In this document: positions 41,919 through 52,600 of the stretch, piece by piece
Numbering within the stretch: position 1 is the first letter of the stretch
Layout of the letters: each line of letters begins with the position of its first letter
DNA from: Comamonadaceae bacterium
Lineage (GTDB): Bacteria > Pseudomonadota > Gammaproteobacteria > Burkholderiales > Burkholderiaceae_C
Direction: 5' to 3'
DNA length: 64,000 nucleotides
Assembly: GCA_947372865.1 (NCBI GenBank)
Contig: CANBVJ010000009.1
Coordinates: 1-64,000, forward strand
Position numbers and translations under genes: made by a program
Notes under the pieces: model-generated
Told to the model about the DNA's origin: nothing
The model's input: only the letters and a program-made list of their open reading frames with translations
Databases searched by the model: none

Positions 41919-42539
41919 CTACGCGCGTGCTTGCGCCGATAGCCAGTTGCGGATGGCGCGCGGGTAGATGGTGTGTTCGGTCGCCAACACCCGCGCCGCC
42001 AGCGTTTGCTCGGTGTCGCCGGGCAAAACGGGCACCACCGACTGCTCCAGAATCGTCCCTGCATCGAGCTCCGCGCTGACCTGGTGCACGGTGGCACCGG
42101 CATATTTGCAGCCCGCGTCAATGGCGCGTTGGTGCGTGTGCAAGCCGGTAAATGCGGGCAGCAGCGAGGGATGGATATTGAGCAACCTTCCTGCGTGCTG
42201 CGCCACAAAGCCGGGCGTCAATATCCGCATAAAACCGGCCAACACCACCAAGGCCGGGCGGTTTGGCTGATCAAAACGGGCAATTGCGGCGGCAAGCGCC
42301 TGGTCAAAGTCCGTGCGACTGGCGTAGGCTTTGTGGTCCAGCACCTCGGTGGCAATACCCTGCTCGCGCGCAAAACGCAGGCCTCCGGCGTCTGCCTTGT
42401 TGCTGATGACCGCCATTACCTGGGCGCCGTACTGCGTGGCCCAGGCCTCTTTTTGCGCGGCGCGCACGATGGCAGCCATGTTGGAGCCGCCGCCCGAGAT
42501 AAGAATGACGATGGGCAGGGGCTGGGGCTTGTTTTGCAT
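41919..42539 (-). CDS. purN: phosphoribosylglycinamide formyltransferase
   Basis: 206 residues. Makes formylglycinamide ribonucleotide from 10-formyltetrahydrofolate in purine synthesis. ILISGGGSNMAAIVRAA (nucleotide binding), GFMRILTPGFVAQHAGRLLNIHPSLLPAF with the catalytic Asn and His, and the GATVHQVSAELDAGTIL motif with the Asp. ATG 42539. Convergent with the DUF1653 gene. Confidence 0.96.
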   Translation of the reverse strand: MQNKPQPLPIVILISGGGSNMAAIVRAAQKEAWATQYGAQVMAVISNKADAGGLRFAREQGIATEVLDHKAYASRTDFDQALAAAIARFDQPNRPALVVLAGFMRILTPGFVAQHAGRLLNIHPSLLPAFTGLHTHQRAIDAGCKYAGATVHQVSAELDAGTILEQSVVPVLPGDTEQTLAARVLATEHTIYPRAIRNWLSAQARA

Positions 42540-42689
42540 AGAGGCGCCATTATCGCAAGCGCCATCCACGCACCTAAAAACCGCGCGGCACGAAAAAATG
42601 TCGCACGTTGGACAAATAAAAAAGAACGATCGTGCTAAAAACGGGGCAGTTCGCCTTGGACCTCAACCGTATTACTTGGAGCGCCCGCT

Positions 42690-43868
42690 ATGGATTTGGC
42701 ATTCACCCCTGAAGAACAAAAATTTCGCGAGGAAATTCGTGGCTGGGTTCACGAAAACCTGCCCGCCGACATCTCGCAAAAAGTGCACAACGCCATCCAC
42801 TTGACGCGCGAAGACATGCAGCGTTGGGGCAAGATTCTGGGCAAAAAGGGCTGGCTAGGCCACGCCTGGCCCAAAGCCTTTGGTGGCCCAGGCTGGAGCG
42901 CGATTGAAAAACACCTGTTCGAAGAAGAATGCGCCTTGGCCGGCGCGCCACGCGTCGTGCCCTTTGGCCCGGTAATGGTGGCGCCGGTAATCATGGCCTT
43001 TGGCAACGCCGAGCAGCAGCAGCGTTTTTTGCCCGGCATTGCCAGCGGCGACGTGTGGTGGAGCCAGGGCTACAGCGAACCTGGTTCGGGCTCAGATCTG
43101 GCCTCGGTCAAAACCAAAGCCGAGCGCGTGGGCGATAAATACATCGTCAACGGCCAAAAAACCTGGACCACACTGGGCCAGTACGGCGAGTGGATTTTTT
43201 GCCTGGTACGCACCAGCAACGAAGGCAAGCCCCAAACCGGCATCAGCTTTTTGCTGATCGACATGAAGTCCCCCGGCGTCACCGTGCGCCCCATCATCTT
43301 GCTCGACGGCACGGCCGAAGTGAACGAAGTCTTTTTTGACAACGTGGAAGTGCCCGCCAACAACCTGATTGGCGAAGAAAACAAGGGCTGGAACTACGCC
43401 AAATACCTGCTAGCGCACGAGCGCACCAATATTGCCGACGTGAACCGCGCCAAACGCGAGCTTGAGCGCCTCAAGCGCATTGCCAAGACCGAAGGCGTGC
43501 TCGACGACAGCCGCTTCCGTGACGAGATCGCCAAGCTTGAAGTGGACGTGATTGCCCTGGAAATGATGGTCTTGCGCGTGCTGGCCGGCGAAAAAGCCGG
43601 CAAGCAAACCATGGACATCGCCAGCTTGCTCAAAATTCGCGGCAGCGAAATTCAACAGCGCTACAGCGAACTGATGATGCTCGCCGCTGGTCCATTTGCC
43701 CTGCCCTTGATCCGCGAGGCCATGGAGGCCGGCTGGCAAGGTGACTCGGTGGGCCACGCCCATTGCGCACCCTTGGCATCGACCTATTTCAATATGCGCA
43801 AAACCACGATTTACGGCGGCAGCAACGAAGTGCAGCGCAACATCGTTTCGCAATTCGTGCTCGGCTAA
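42690..43868 (+). CDS. acyl-CoA dehydrogenase (pimeloyl-CoA dehydrogenase large-subunit-like)
   Basis: 392 residues. FAD-dependent dehydrogenase. WWSQGYSEPGSGSDLASVKTKAER and the ending YGGSNEVQRNIVSQFVLG are diagnostic. It has the shape of the larger member of paired enzymes like PimC/PimD, whose two different subunits form one complex. ATG 42690, divergent from purN. The partner starts 44 bp later. Confidence 0.92.
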   Translation: MDLAFTPEEQKFREEIRGWVHENLPADISQKVHNAIHLTREDMQRWGKILGKKGWLGHAWPKAFGGPGWSAIEKHLFEEECALAGAPRVVPFGPVMVAPVIMAFGNAEQQQRFLPGIASGDVWWSQGYSEPGSGSDLASVKTKAERVGDKYIVNGQKTWTTLGQYGEWIFCLVRTSNEGKPQTGISFLLIDMKSPGVTVRPIILLDGTAEVNEVFFDNVEVPANNLIGEENKGWNYAKYLLAHERTNIADVNRAKRELERLKRIAKTEGVLDDSRFRDEIAKLEVDVIALEMMVLRVLAGEKAGKQTMDIASLLKIRGSEIQQRYSELMMLAAGPFALPLIREAMEAGWQGDSVGHAHCAPLASTYFNMRKTTIYGGSNEVQRNIVSQFVLG

Positions 43869-43912
43869 GCGCATCGCGCTCCCGCCAACAACCCCACCTC
43901 AAGGACAAGACC

Positions 43913-45028
43913 ATGGATTTCGATTTTTCTGACGACCAAGAACAACTGCGCGACGCGGTGCGCAAATGGGTGGACAAGGGCTACAGCTTCGACCGCCGCC
44001 GCGCTACCGAAAAAGCCGGCGGCTTTGACCGCGCCGCCTGGAACGAACTGGCCGAACTCGGCCTGTGCGGCCTCTATATCCCGGAAGACGGCGGCGGCCT
44101 AGGCATGGGCCCGGTCGAAGGGATGGTGGTAATGGAGGAGCTCGGGCGCGGCATCGTGCTCGAGCCGCTCAGCCATGCGCTGATCGCAGGCGCAGTCGTC
44201 GCCAACTACGCCGACACAGCCACCAAGGCAACTTGGCTGCCCCGCATCAGCAGCGGCGAAGCGATGGTGGTGCTGGCGTACCAGGAACGCGGGGCGCGTT
44301 ATGCGCTCGACGTCTGCAAAACCACGGCCACTGCCGTGGGTGGTGGCTACCAGTTGCAGGGTCAAAAAAGCCTGGTGGCTGCGGGCGACCAAGCCGACGC
44401 CTTTTTGGTTAGCGCTCAATTGGACGGCAAAATCGCCTTGTTTTTGGTTGAACGCGCCAAAACTGGCGTGCGCTGCCAGGGCTACGGCACGCAAGACGGC
44501 AGCCGCGCCGCCGAAGTGCACTTCGACCACGCCAGCGCAAGCTTGGTGACTCTGGACGGCCTGAGCGCGCTGGAGCACGCCGTGGACATCGGCATTGCCG
44601 CCACCTGCGCCGAAGCCGTGGGCGTGATGGACAAAGCCATGACCGTGACCGCCGAATACCTGATGACGCGCAAGCAGTTTGGCGCCGTGATTGGCAGCTT
44701 TCAGGCCCTGCGCCACCGTGCGGCCGACATGAAAATGCAATTGGAGTTGGCCCGCTCCATGAGCTTCTACGCCAGCCTCAAACTTAATGCACCTGCACCA
44801 GAGCGCCGTGCGGCAATGGCCCGCGCCAAGTACCAACTCGGCTCGTCCATGCGCTTTGTCGGCCAACAAGCGGTGCAACTGCACGGCGGCATTGGCGTGA
44901 CTAACGAGTACATCGTTAGCCACTACTTCAAGAAGCTCACCCAGATGGAAATGACCTTTGGCGACAGCTTGCACCACCTCGGTGAAGTGTCGGCGCGTAT
45001 GGAAGAGAAGGCGGGGGTGTTCGCCTGA
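43913..45028 (+). CDS. acyl-CoA dehydrogenase (pimeloyl-CoA dehydrogenase small-subunit-like)
   Basis: 371 residues. MDFDFSDDQEQLRDAVRKWV opening, GGGLGMGPVEGMVVMEELGRG, and ending LHGGIGVTNEYIVSHYFKK then MEMTFGD. ATG 43913 is preceded by AAGGA. It probably pairs with the preceding dehydrogenase in a heteromeric beta-oxidation-type enzyme. The last 140 bp of this gene have a degraded copy at 55368-55510. A strong terminator follows. Confidence 0.92.
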   Translation: MDFDFSDDQEQLRDAVRKWVDKGYSFDRRRATEKAGGFDRAAWNELAELGLCGLYIPEDGGGLGMGPVEGMVVMEELGRGIVLEPLSHALIAGAVVANYADTATKATWLPRISSGEAMVVLAYQERGARYALDVCKTTATAVGGGYQLQGQKSLVAAGDQADAFLVSAQLDGKIALFLVERAKTGVRCQGYGTQDGSRAAEVHFDHASASLVTLDGLSALEHAVDIGIAATCAEAVGVMDKAMTVTAEYLMTRKQFGAVIGSFQALRHRAADMKMQLELARSMSFYASLKLNAPAPERRAAMARAKYQLGSSMRFVGQQAVQLHGGIGVTNEYIVSHYFKKLTQMEMTFGDSLHHLGEVSARMEEKAGVFA

Positions 45029-45047
45029 ACAAGACCTAGCGCACAGG

Positions 45048-45085
45048 AAAAAGGGGATAAGGCCTTTCGGCCTTGTCCCCTTTTT
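45048..45085 (+). terminator. intrinsic terminator after the acyl-CoA dehydrogenases
   Basis: AAAAAGGGGATAAGGCC and GGCCTTGTCCCCTTTTT (45048-45064, 45069-45085) form a long stem, ending in a T run. Strong. Confidence 0.93.
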
Positions 45086-45183
45086 CATTGGTACGCGATC
45101 ACGGCAGCATACGCCGCCCGACGGTTCGTTGTTTCAAGACAGGGGACAGGCCCACCCGTAACAGAACGCCTGAGCTAAGAAGT

Positions 45184-45918
45184 TCATACCGCTTGCTTCT
45201 GTTGCGCCTGCGCGACAGCTGCCACTTTGCGTGCAACGACTTTCTCAATCAGATTGACTGACAAAAGGTGGGCATAAATAGAGCCCACAAAACCCAAATC
45301 ACGCAAGCTTTGAAACGACTCCGGCGACAAAGCATTCAAGCGATTTTCATCAACCACAAAACAACCAGAGAATTTTTTCAGGTCTGAGCCGATACGAATA
45401 TCCAGGCTACCAGGCACCAGAAGATCAAGCGCGGCCAGCTTTTCGCAAAAAGCGTCGGTCATCATGTCGGCCTTCAAGAGTTCGACCAAAAATTCCTTGT
45501 TTTTCGCTAAGAATTCGGTCTCTGTGCCGTCGGCTAAAAATAACTCTACCCCGTCTGGCGAATCCATCAATTCCGGATTGTCGTCCATCCATACGGTCAT
45601 ACCCTCGGTCGCAGTTTTTACCAGGACAAAAGGGTAGCGGCGAAAGGCCGACGGAATATAGGCGCCTTGCGCCCATGCACCGTCGGCGTCGACGTACAGG
45701 TTTTCATTCGGCTCGGTGCCCAACAACGCAACTGGCGAAAACTTTTCTGTGCCAGGCTTCTTGATAAAAAGTATGGGGTAATTCCCCGCCACTTTTGGCA
45801 ACTCCGGCAAAGATACCAAGGCCAGATGTTGTTGACGGGTAAAGCCAAAACCGAAGTTGGTGCGGAACTTTTTGCCTGCATGCAGCTTGGAGTCCAGAGG
45901 AATGATTTTTTTAAACAT
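45184..45918 (-). CDS. SapC family protein
   Basis: 244 residues. The SapC family (PF07277) signature regions are VSLPELPKVAGNYPILFIKKPG, WAQGAYIPSAFRRYPFVLV, MDDNPELMDSPDGVELF and KKFSGCFVVDENRLNALSPESFQSLRDLGFVGSIYAHLLSV. SapC was named from the Campylobacter S-layer export region; its exact job in other proteobacteria is not settled. No signal peptide. It is third in the autotransporter, PPIase, SapC group, 12 bp after the PPIase gene. Confidence 0.9.
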   Translation of the reverse strand: MFKKIIPLDSKLHAGKKFRTNFGFGFTRQQHLALVSLPELPKVAGNYPILFIKKPGTEKFSPVALLGTEPNENLYVDADGAWAQGAYIPSAFRRYPFVLVKTATEGMTVWMDDNPELMDSPDGVELFLADGTETEFLAKNKEFLVELLKADMMTDAFCEKLAALDLLVPGSLDIRIGSDLKKFSGCFVVDENRLNALSPESFQSLRDLGFVGSIYAHLLSVNLIEKVVARKVAAVAQAQQKQAV

Positions 45919-45930
45919 GGGATACCTGCC

Positions 45931-46614
45931 TTAATGTGGCACTAAGGCCAAAAGTTTGTCTTTGACCATTTTTCGTTCGGCCAGTTTGTCCACCGCCGCT
46001 TTAGCCTGCTCCAGCGTCGGCGCCTTTAATGGGCGGGTTTCGCTCAGACCCACAATGTGCCAACCATTGGCGTTTTTGATGGGCGTGGGATACACCTGAC
46101 CCGGCTTGAGTAATTTGATCGCTTCGCGGAACTCTAACGGAACGGCCGCCAAGTTCACCCAGTCCGTCTTATCGGCCTTGATCTTTGTCGCGGCATTGGT
46201 CGATGAAGTAATTTCCACCTTGTCCCAGGCCAAACCACCTTGCAGTCGCGCTATCAAGGTTTGCGCCTGATCGGCATCTGGCGGGTTAATGTGGTTGATG
46301 CGGTATTCGCTGCTTCCGAGCAGGACCAAATATTCTTTGTAGGCGGCATCACGCTGTGTTTGCGTGATGGGGTTGTTTTTCAGCAATTGCTGCTCCCATG
46401 CGCGCAACAAGACACTGTCTTGCACTAGTTTAAGTGCGGCTTGCACGTCGGGCTGCTTTTCCAGGCCCTGCTTGCGCGCGTCCAGCAATACAGCGTCCTT
46501 GACCTTCTGGCTGTCTAGATCGGTGATATCCAAATTTTGGGCTGTCGCGCCCATCGTAAAACCAAAACCCCAAAGGGCAGACAAAAGAACTTTAAACAGG
46601 GAACGTAGGGTCAT
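45931..46614 (-). CDS. periplasmic parvulin-type peptidyl-prolyl isomerase
   Basis: 227 residues. Signal peptide (LFKVLLSALWGFGFTMGATAQ), a SurA/PpiC-like N-terminal helical part, and a rotamase-like segment (LARLQGGLAWDKVEI... then WVNLAAVPLEFREAIKLLKPGQVYPTPIKNANGWHIVGL), matching the PpiC family (LKxGxxxxPIxxxxGWHI). ATG 46614 was chosen because it gives the signal peptide. Between the autotransporter and SapC genes, it probably helps the autotransporter cross the periplasm. The hairpin before it may limit read-through. Confidence 0.85.
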   Translation of the reverse strand: MTLRSLFKVLLSALWGFGFTMGATAQNLDITDLDSQKVKDAVLLDARKQGLEKQPDVQAALKLVQDSVLLRAWEQQLLKNNPITQTQRDAAYKEYLVLLGSSEYRINHINPPDADQAQTLIARLQGGLAWDKVEITSSTNAATKIKADKTDWVNLAAVPLEFREAIKLLKPGQVYPTPIKNANGWHIVGLSETRPLKAPTLEQAKAAVDKLAERKMVKDKLLALVPH

Positions 46615-46644
46615 GAAAAGGATGAGTAAGTGTTTTAAATAAAG

Positions 46645-46670
46645 CAAGGGGGCCAAAATTGGCCCCCTTG
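46645..46670 (-). terminator. strong hairpin after the autotransporter
   Basis: CAAGGGGGCCAA and TTGGCCCCCTTG form a 12-bp arm each side around 46657, with a T-rich run (CTTTATTT) beyond on the minus strand, between the autotransporter stop and the PPIase start. Confidence 0.7.
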
Positions 46671-46689
46671 TCCGTGAGCGCCGGGTACT

Positions 46690-49600
46690 TTAGAACGGCA
46701 TATAGAAAGTCACATTGGCCTGCGTGCTGGTCTTGTTGTCCCAACCACGTGTTCCACCCACCGCCGCCTCAAAGGAGTAACCCTTCGCATCGCGATAGCG
46801 CAGACCTGTCATGTACTTGCTGGTAGCGGCGAGAGCCGAGTTAGCGTCCACGTTAACAGACGCCTGGTTATTGTCATAGCTTGCAGATAGCTGCTTGCTC
46901 GAACCCGAAGATTGCAAGCCCAACGAACCGTACCAGTCAGTGGTGGCTGCGACTTTGGTACCGACTTCCATCGCAGCGTCAAACAATGTGTAAGACGTCG
47001 TTGTGCTCTTCAAAGTCATAGCATCAAGTCCGGCCGCCGCACGTGTCTCGCTGAAACCATCGCGGTTGGTAGAGCCCATACCCAATGAAGTACGACCCAT
47101 AACGTAGGAGGCAACACCAAAGCTGCGCTTGGTTTCAAGACCGGCTTCCACAAGCGTTGACTGCACGCCGACTCCGTTGTACTTCATATCAGTGGCGTAG
47201 TTAGTACCCGGCATATAGGTGCGTGTACCGTCAAGCTTCAGACTGGACATACCAAGGCCCACATGCCAGGCGGTATTTTCCAAACTGGAAACACGACCCA
47301 AGAGCGAGACACTGGCGTTCAAACCGTTGCCCGAACCGCTAAATTTGTCAGCCTCAGTCTTCGCGTTGACGTTACCAATGGTCAGCATCAAACTTACGTC
47401 GCCCAGTGCACGCACGTAGCCCACGTTGCTAGAGGTAAGGTTGGTACCAAAAGCTTGGTGATCGTCAGCACCGACCGTGGCTTTAGTAGAGTTACCCGCA
47501 AAGGCCAAGAAAGCATCTTGTCCCACATAGCCCGACTTCCAGGTTGGCATTGCCGACTGTGCTGCGTCTTGCGACACATCGCTCAGAGACTGGTACAGCT
47601 CGGGGTTGTAGGCATTGAATACGGCACGGGTGCTATTGGACGTAGCCATGGCATTCGTCAAGCATTCCACGAAATGGCCACCGTAGAACTGGCCTACGCC
47701 TCCATTGGTGGATTGCAACAATCCGCTGTAGACGGCGCGGTCATTACCGGACGTAGCAGTTGCAGTCACATCAGCAAGCGCCCGGTTGCCCAGTCCAACC
47801 ACACTGCCGGTTGCCAGGTTCATGGCAATGTGGGCGGTAGGCACCGCAGCGCCAGTAGCGTCCAACATGGACACTGAACCAAAGGTGCCAGTCACCTTGC
47901 CAGCGTCGAAGGCAAAGAACTTTCGGACCTCACCCATGGCCAGATCACCATTGTTATAAGCGCCATAAGCCTTGATCTGCAAGTTGGCACTTGGCTGGAT
48001 CGTCAACGCGTTACCCGACTCAATCTTCACACTGTCAAAGTCGGTGCCAGCAGTTGTGCCTGTGGTAGCAATCTCAAGGGTAGTTGTAGAACCACCTTCA
48101 AGCGTCAAACCATTGTTAAACGTAATGGTTCCGGGCGAGTAGCCTGGCATCAAATGGCCGCCCGAACGGATAAAGGTAGCACCAAAGATAGTGCCGGAAC
48201 CTCTCAAGTCACCTGCTATCTGCACGGTACCGCTTGTGGTGTGCACTTCAACAGTCGAGGTCGTGTCGGTACCCAGGGTAAGCGAGCTGCCGCTAGCAAC
48301 ATTGAGGCTCGGAACACTCAAGTTGGCCGTATTTGCCAAAGCGAAGGTGCCTCCGCTAACGACAACCTGACCCGAACCGGTTACGGTGCCACCGAAGTTG
48401 CCGCCGTGCTCAATAGTAAGGTTGTTGGTGCCGAGGTTAATGGTTCCGAGACCCAACAACTGGGCAATCGTTTGATTGCCAGTGATGAGCGAGAGATTGG
48501 CGCGGCCGGCAACCGTAACGATGGCGTCCGTGCTCAAAATGTTCGCGGCACCCAGATTCAATCCACCCGCGCTGACTGTGACGTAGCGCAGATCAACCAG
48601 ACCACTCAGGGTCAGGGTACCAGCGCCTTCTTTCACCAGCGCCGAAGCATCATTGCTCCGCGTAAAGCTACCTAGGTAGGTGGTGTTTCCGACTTGTACC
48701 AAATGGAAGATGGTGTCATCGGCGATGGCTACAGTTCCGTTGGTAGAGCCCGTAAAACCGGTTCCCATGTTGAGAGTACGCTCCCAAGTGGTGCTTAAAC
48801 CGTTGACAACCATGTCCCCGTTGACGACCAAGCGACCGTTATTCGCAAAACCAGCCGTTGTCGTCAAGTCTGCATTCAGGATGACCGAGTGGTTGCCGTT
48901 GTTGACGATAGAGCGTACGGTATCGGTCATTTCCACCGAATAGGTTCCGCCGGTTCCCACAGTGATGTCCAAGACATCGTTCATGGTTCCGCCTGCTACC
49001 ACCGTGCCACCGTTGATCTGCAGTCCGCCAGAGAAGGTTTGATCTCCAGTCAATACTAAGGTGCCCTCACCCGTCTTGATCAGACTACCGCTGCCAGCGA
49101 ACAGGCCATCGAATGCAGAGTCAGACGCAACGCTCAAGGTCACTGTTTGCGCCGTGCCGCCGACGCAGTCGACTGTCGTGGACAAGCAGAAAGTGCCTGA
49201 ACCGCTAAGGGTGTTAGTAGACACTTGTTGCGCCAACCCGCCAAAGCCCCAGAAACCATCGTTAGTCAAATTGCCTGCGGTCGAGAAATTACCCGTTTGC
49301 GACACAACACCCGTGTTGCTTGCATTGCTCGTCACAATGGTGTTGCCCTGCACTGCATAAACGCCGCCATTAATGAACACGCCAGATACTGTGGCGTTGC
49401 CATGGTTTGTCAGGGTACCGCTATTGCTCAGCGAACCGCCCACAGTCAAATTTCCCGTCAATGCAAAGGTAGACGCCACCGCATTCGTGACATTGCCGAC
49501 AACGCTCGTGTCCCCATGTACCGTCAGGCTATTGCTGTTGAGCAGATAACCACCTGCACTCAGGGCGCCCGTAAGGGACATCGTTCCAGAGTTGGTGACA

Positions 49601-52600
49601 TTCGACCCCACCAAGGTATCGCCCGTCACGACCACAAAGCCGGCATTTTGTAAATAGCCGCCCACTGTCAAATCGCTTTGCAAGCCCAAGGTAGCACCTG
49701 ATGCGTTGGTCAAGTTCACACCGACTGTCATTGTGCCGTTTCCATAACTAGTGAGCGCGCCGCTGTTGACGAGACTTCCATCGGTCATGAAGTCACCGGT
49801 ATAGGTCAAGGACTTGGTCGCGTCGTTGGTTACGCTCGCAACGATATGCGTGTCACCGACAATGTTCAGCGTGCCGCTGTTTCGCAAGAAACCACCTGCG
49901 TTCAGGGCGCCAGTAAGACTCATCGATCCCGAGTTGGTGACATTAGAGCCCACAGAGGTATCGCCCGTCACACCCATCGTGCCGCCATTCCATATGTAGC
50001 CCCCCACCACCAGATCGCTCTCCAAGCCAAATATGGCTCCTGAAGCGTTGATCAAATTCCAACCGATCGTCGTCGTGCCATTGCCAACTCCGGCCAATGT
50101 GCCATTGTTGGTGAGGCTGCCATCGACTGTGAAATCGCCGGTATAAGCCAACGTCTTGGTGGCGCTGTTGGCAACGTTGCCAAGCACATGCGTATTCCCC
50201 ACAATGGTCATCAGACCGCTGTTTTGCAAAGATCCACCGATGGAGACGTTGCCCGTCAAGCCCACCACACCGGTGTTGGTGAGGTTCGACACTACTGCGG
50301 TAGTACCCTCGACGTTGAACGTGCCAGTATTGGTCAAATTGCGGCCAACATAGAGATTACCGGTCAGACCTACGGTACCTGCATTATTCAGGTCACGTCC
50401 CACACTGGTATTGCCAATGACGGTAAGGCTGCGTGCGGCATTGTTTTGCAAATCACGGCCAACTGTCAGGTTACCCGTCAAATCCAAAGCACCGTCGTTT
50501 ACCAAATCCAGAGTGGTAGAGAAGTTGCCCTGCAAATTGATAAGGCCGTCATTGGTTAAACCGTTGCGTGCCACCAAATTACCAGCACCCACCCACAAAC
50601 CGTGGTTAATCAGCGTTCCTGCATCCACATTGCCGGTTTGGAATACAGCGCCGCTGTTGGTTAGGGTTCCGCCAACCGTCAACTGCCCGTTCCAGTCCGA
50701 ATAGCCCTCGGGCAAGTAGTTCATACCCAAAGTAGCAAGCACTGCGGCACGGGCTTCTGCACTCATACTGGCGAGGTAGTCCTCGTAATGGCCGCCCAAC
50801 ACCGCTAGGTTGCCAAAGTTGTTGATGTCGCCCGAGGTTGACAGCGACTGTGTGGTGGCCACAATACCGCCACCCAACACATTGATGCTGTGCAACGACT
50901 CGTTGTTGAACAAATGCACACGCGTCTGCGCGCCCTCGTTGTTTCGGTCCGCCAAGACAAACAGATCACTCGTGGTTTTGAACAAAGTACCTGCATCGCC
51001 TGCAGCGTTGTAGGTAGACAAAGTACCGCCGGCCACCACAACGGTGTCCAAGCTGCTCTGACCTGTCATGAACAAAGTGCCGTTGTAAGGCGAATTGGTA
51101 CTGGAATCACCTACGATCAGCATGCTGGACGTGCCATTGGTATTGGCCCAACTGCCTGACAAGGTGGCTTGCGAAGTCGCCAAATTTCCGTTGTTGTAAA
51201 CCGCAACGCGAACCACATTTGCATCGAGTTCAACATCGTTGGTAAACAAAACCGCGCCGCGTGACTGCTCTGAGCCAAAGGTCAACACACCTTGGGTGGC
51301 TGCACCGGTGGTGTCACGGTCCGACTGCACAAAGAAACCATCGCGGCCCCACACCAGTTGTTGACCATGCCCCTGGTCGTCGAGCGCGCCCAAATTCACG
51401 GTCACGCCGGTAGTGAGCCCAGATGCAAAACCGCCCGAACCGGTCCATGCAGTCTCAGAGGGATCCAGACCGGCACGGCGCAGGTAGTCTTCTTGAAGCA
51501 AAAAGGTACCCACGCTTGCCAGCGACAAGGTACTGGTGACCGTGTTGTTAACCAAGTCGTTGCCCGTAAGCATCGTGCCTGAGCCGTTAAAGCGAATCAA
51601 GGACAAGTCATTCACACCTACACCAACCAATGCAGTCAGGGTTGCACCCTCCAAAATGGTGTTGCCCGAGTAGGTGTTTGCACCATTGAAAACCACCAAA
51701 CCACCGGCGCCGCCGATATGGATGTCCGCACCGTCGCCAGCCGCATACTGGTAGCCACCATCGGTAGCGGCGCTGTCGTCGGCAATCGTGCCATCAAACT
51801 GAATGGTGTTCCCCAAGCCCGGCTCAAGGTGAATGTTGGAGCCCTTCATGATGAACAAGTCGGTACCCGCTGCGCCACCGGCCTGGCCAAACTGGCTCAC
51901 GGTGCTGCCGCCCGCCACGTAGTTACGTTGGAAATGCGAGTTGCCCGAAATGATCAAGGTACCGCCGTCGCGCACAAAAATGGAGCCACCCAGACCCGAT
52001 CCACCGCCACCGAACATGCCATCGCCATCGGCACCGCTTCCGGCACCGAAGCCGCCCTGGCCGCCGCTACCGGCACCACCAGCTACCGCATTGCCATTAG
52101 CACCCGCAGCGCCTCCTGCGCCACCGGCACCGCCGCCAGCACCGAAGCCACCTGCACCGCCGGAGCCACCATCGCCACCGGTACCACCGTCGCTGATAGA
52201 CAGCGCACCGGCGCCACCGTTACCACCAGCGCCACCAGCACCACCGCCAAAGAAATCTGCTCCCGCGCTCGCAGACCCGCCACCACCGCCGCCACCACCT
52301 AATCCAGCCAGCCCGTCATTCAGCTTTCCTTGCCACAATGCAAGGTTAGTCGTAGCCAGCGCCAGATCAGAAATGGCAAAAGCCAGACCAATGGAGTTTT
52401 TCACCGTGTTCGCAACTTGATTAGCGACCTCGGTGATCGACTCTGCAACCGCCTCGGCATCAACCACAAGTTTTACTGGATTGATACCAACAAAACCGAT
52501 CGTAGCCTGCACCGGAGGTACGGCATCTGCCGCCAGGTTCAGTACCGCTTCGGCCGACTTTTCGATGGCATCTGCCAACTCGTTGATACCCAGCACCATG

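Noticed and set aside
49240-50675. CRISPR-like repeat array
   Set aside because: The periodic repeats are imperfect, in frame and code for the autotransporter passenger; spacers and exact repeats are lacking.
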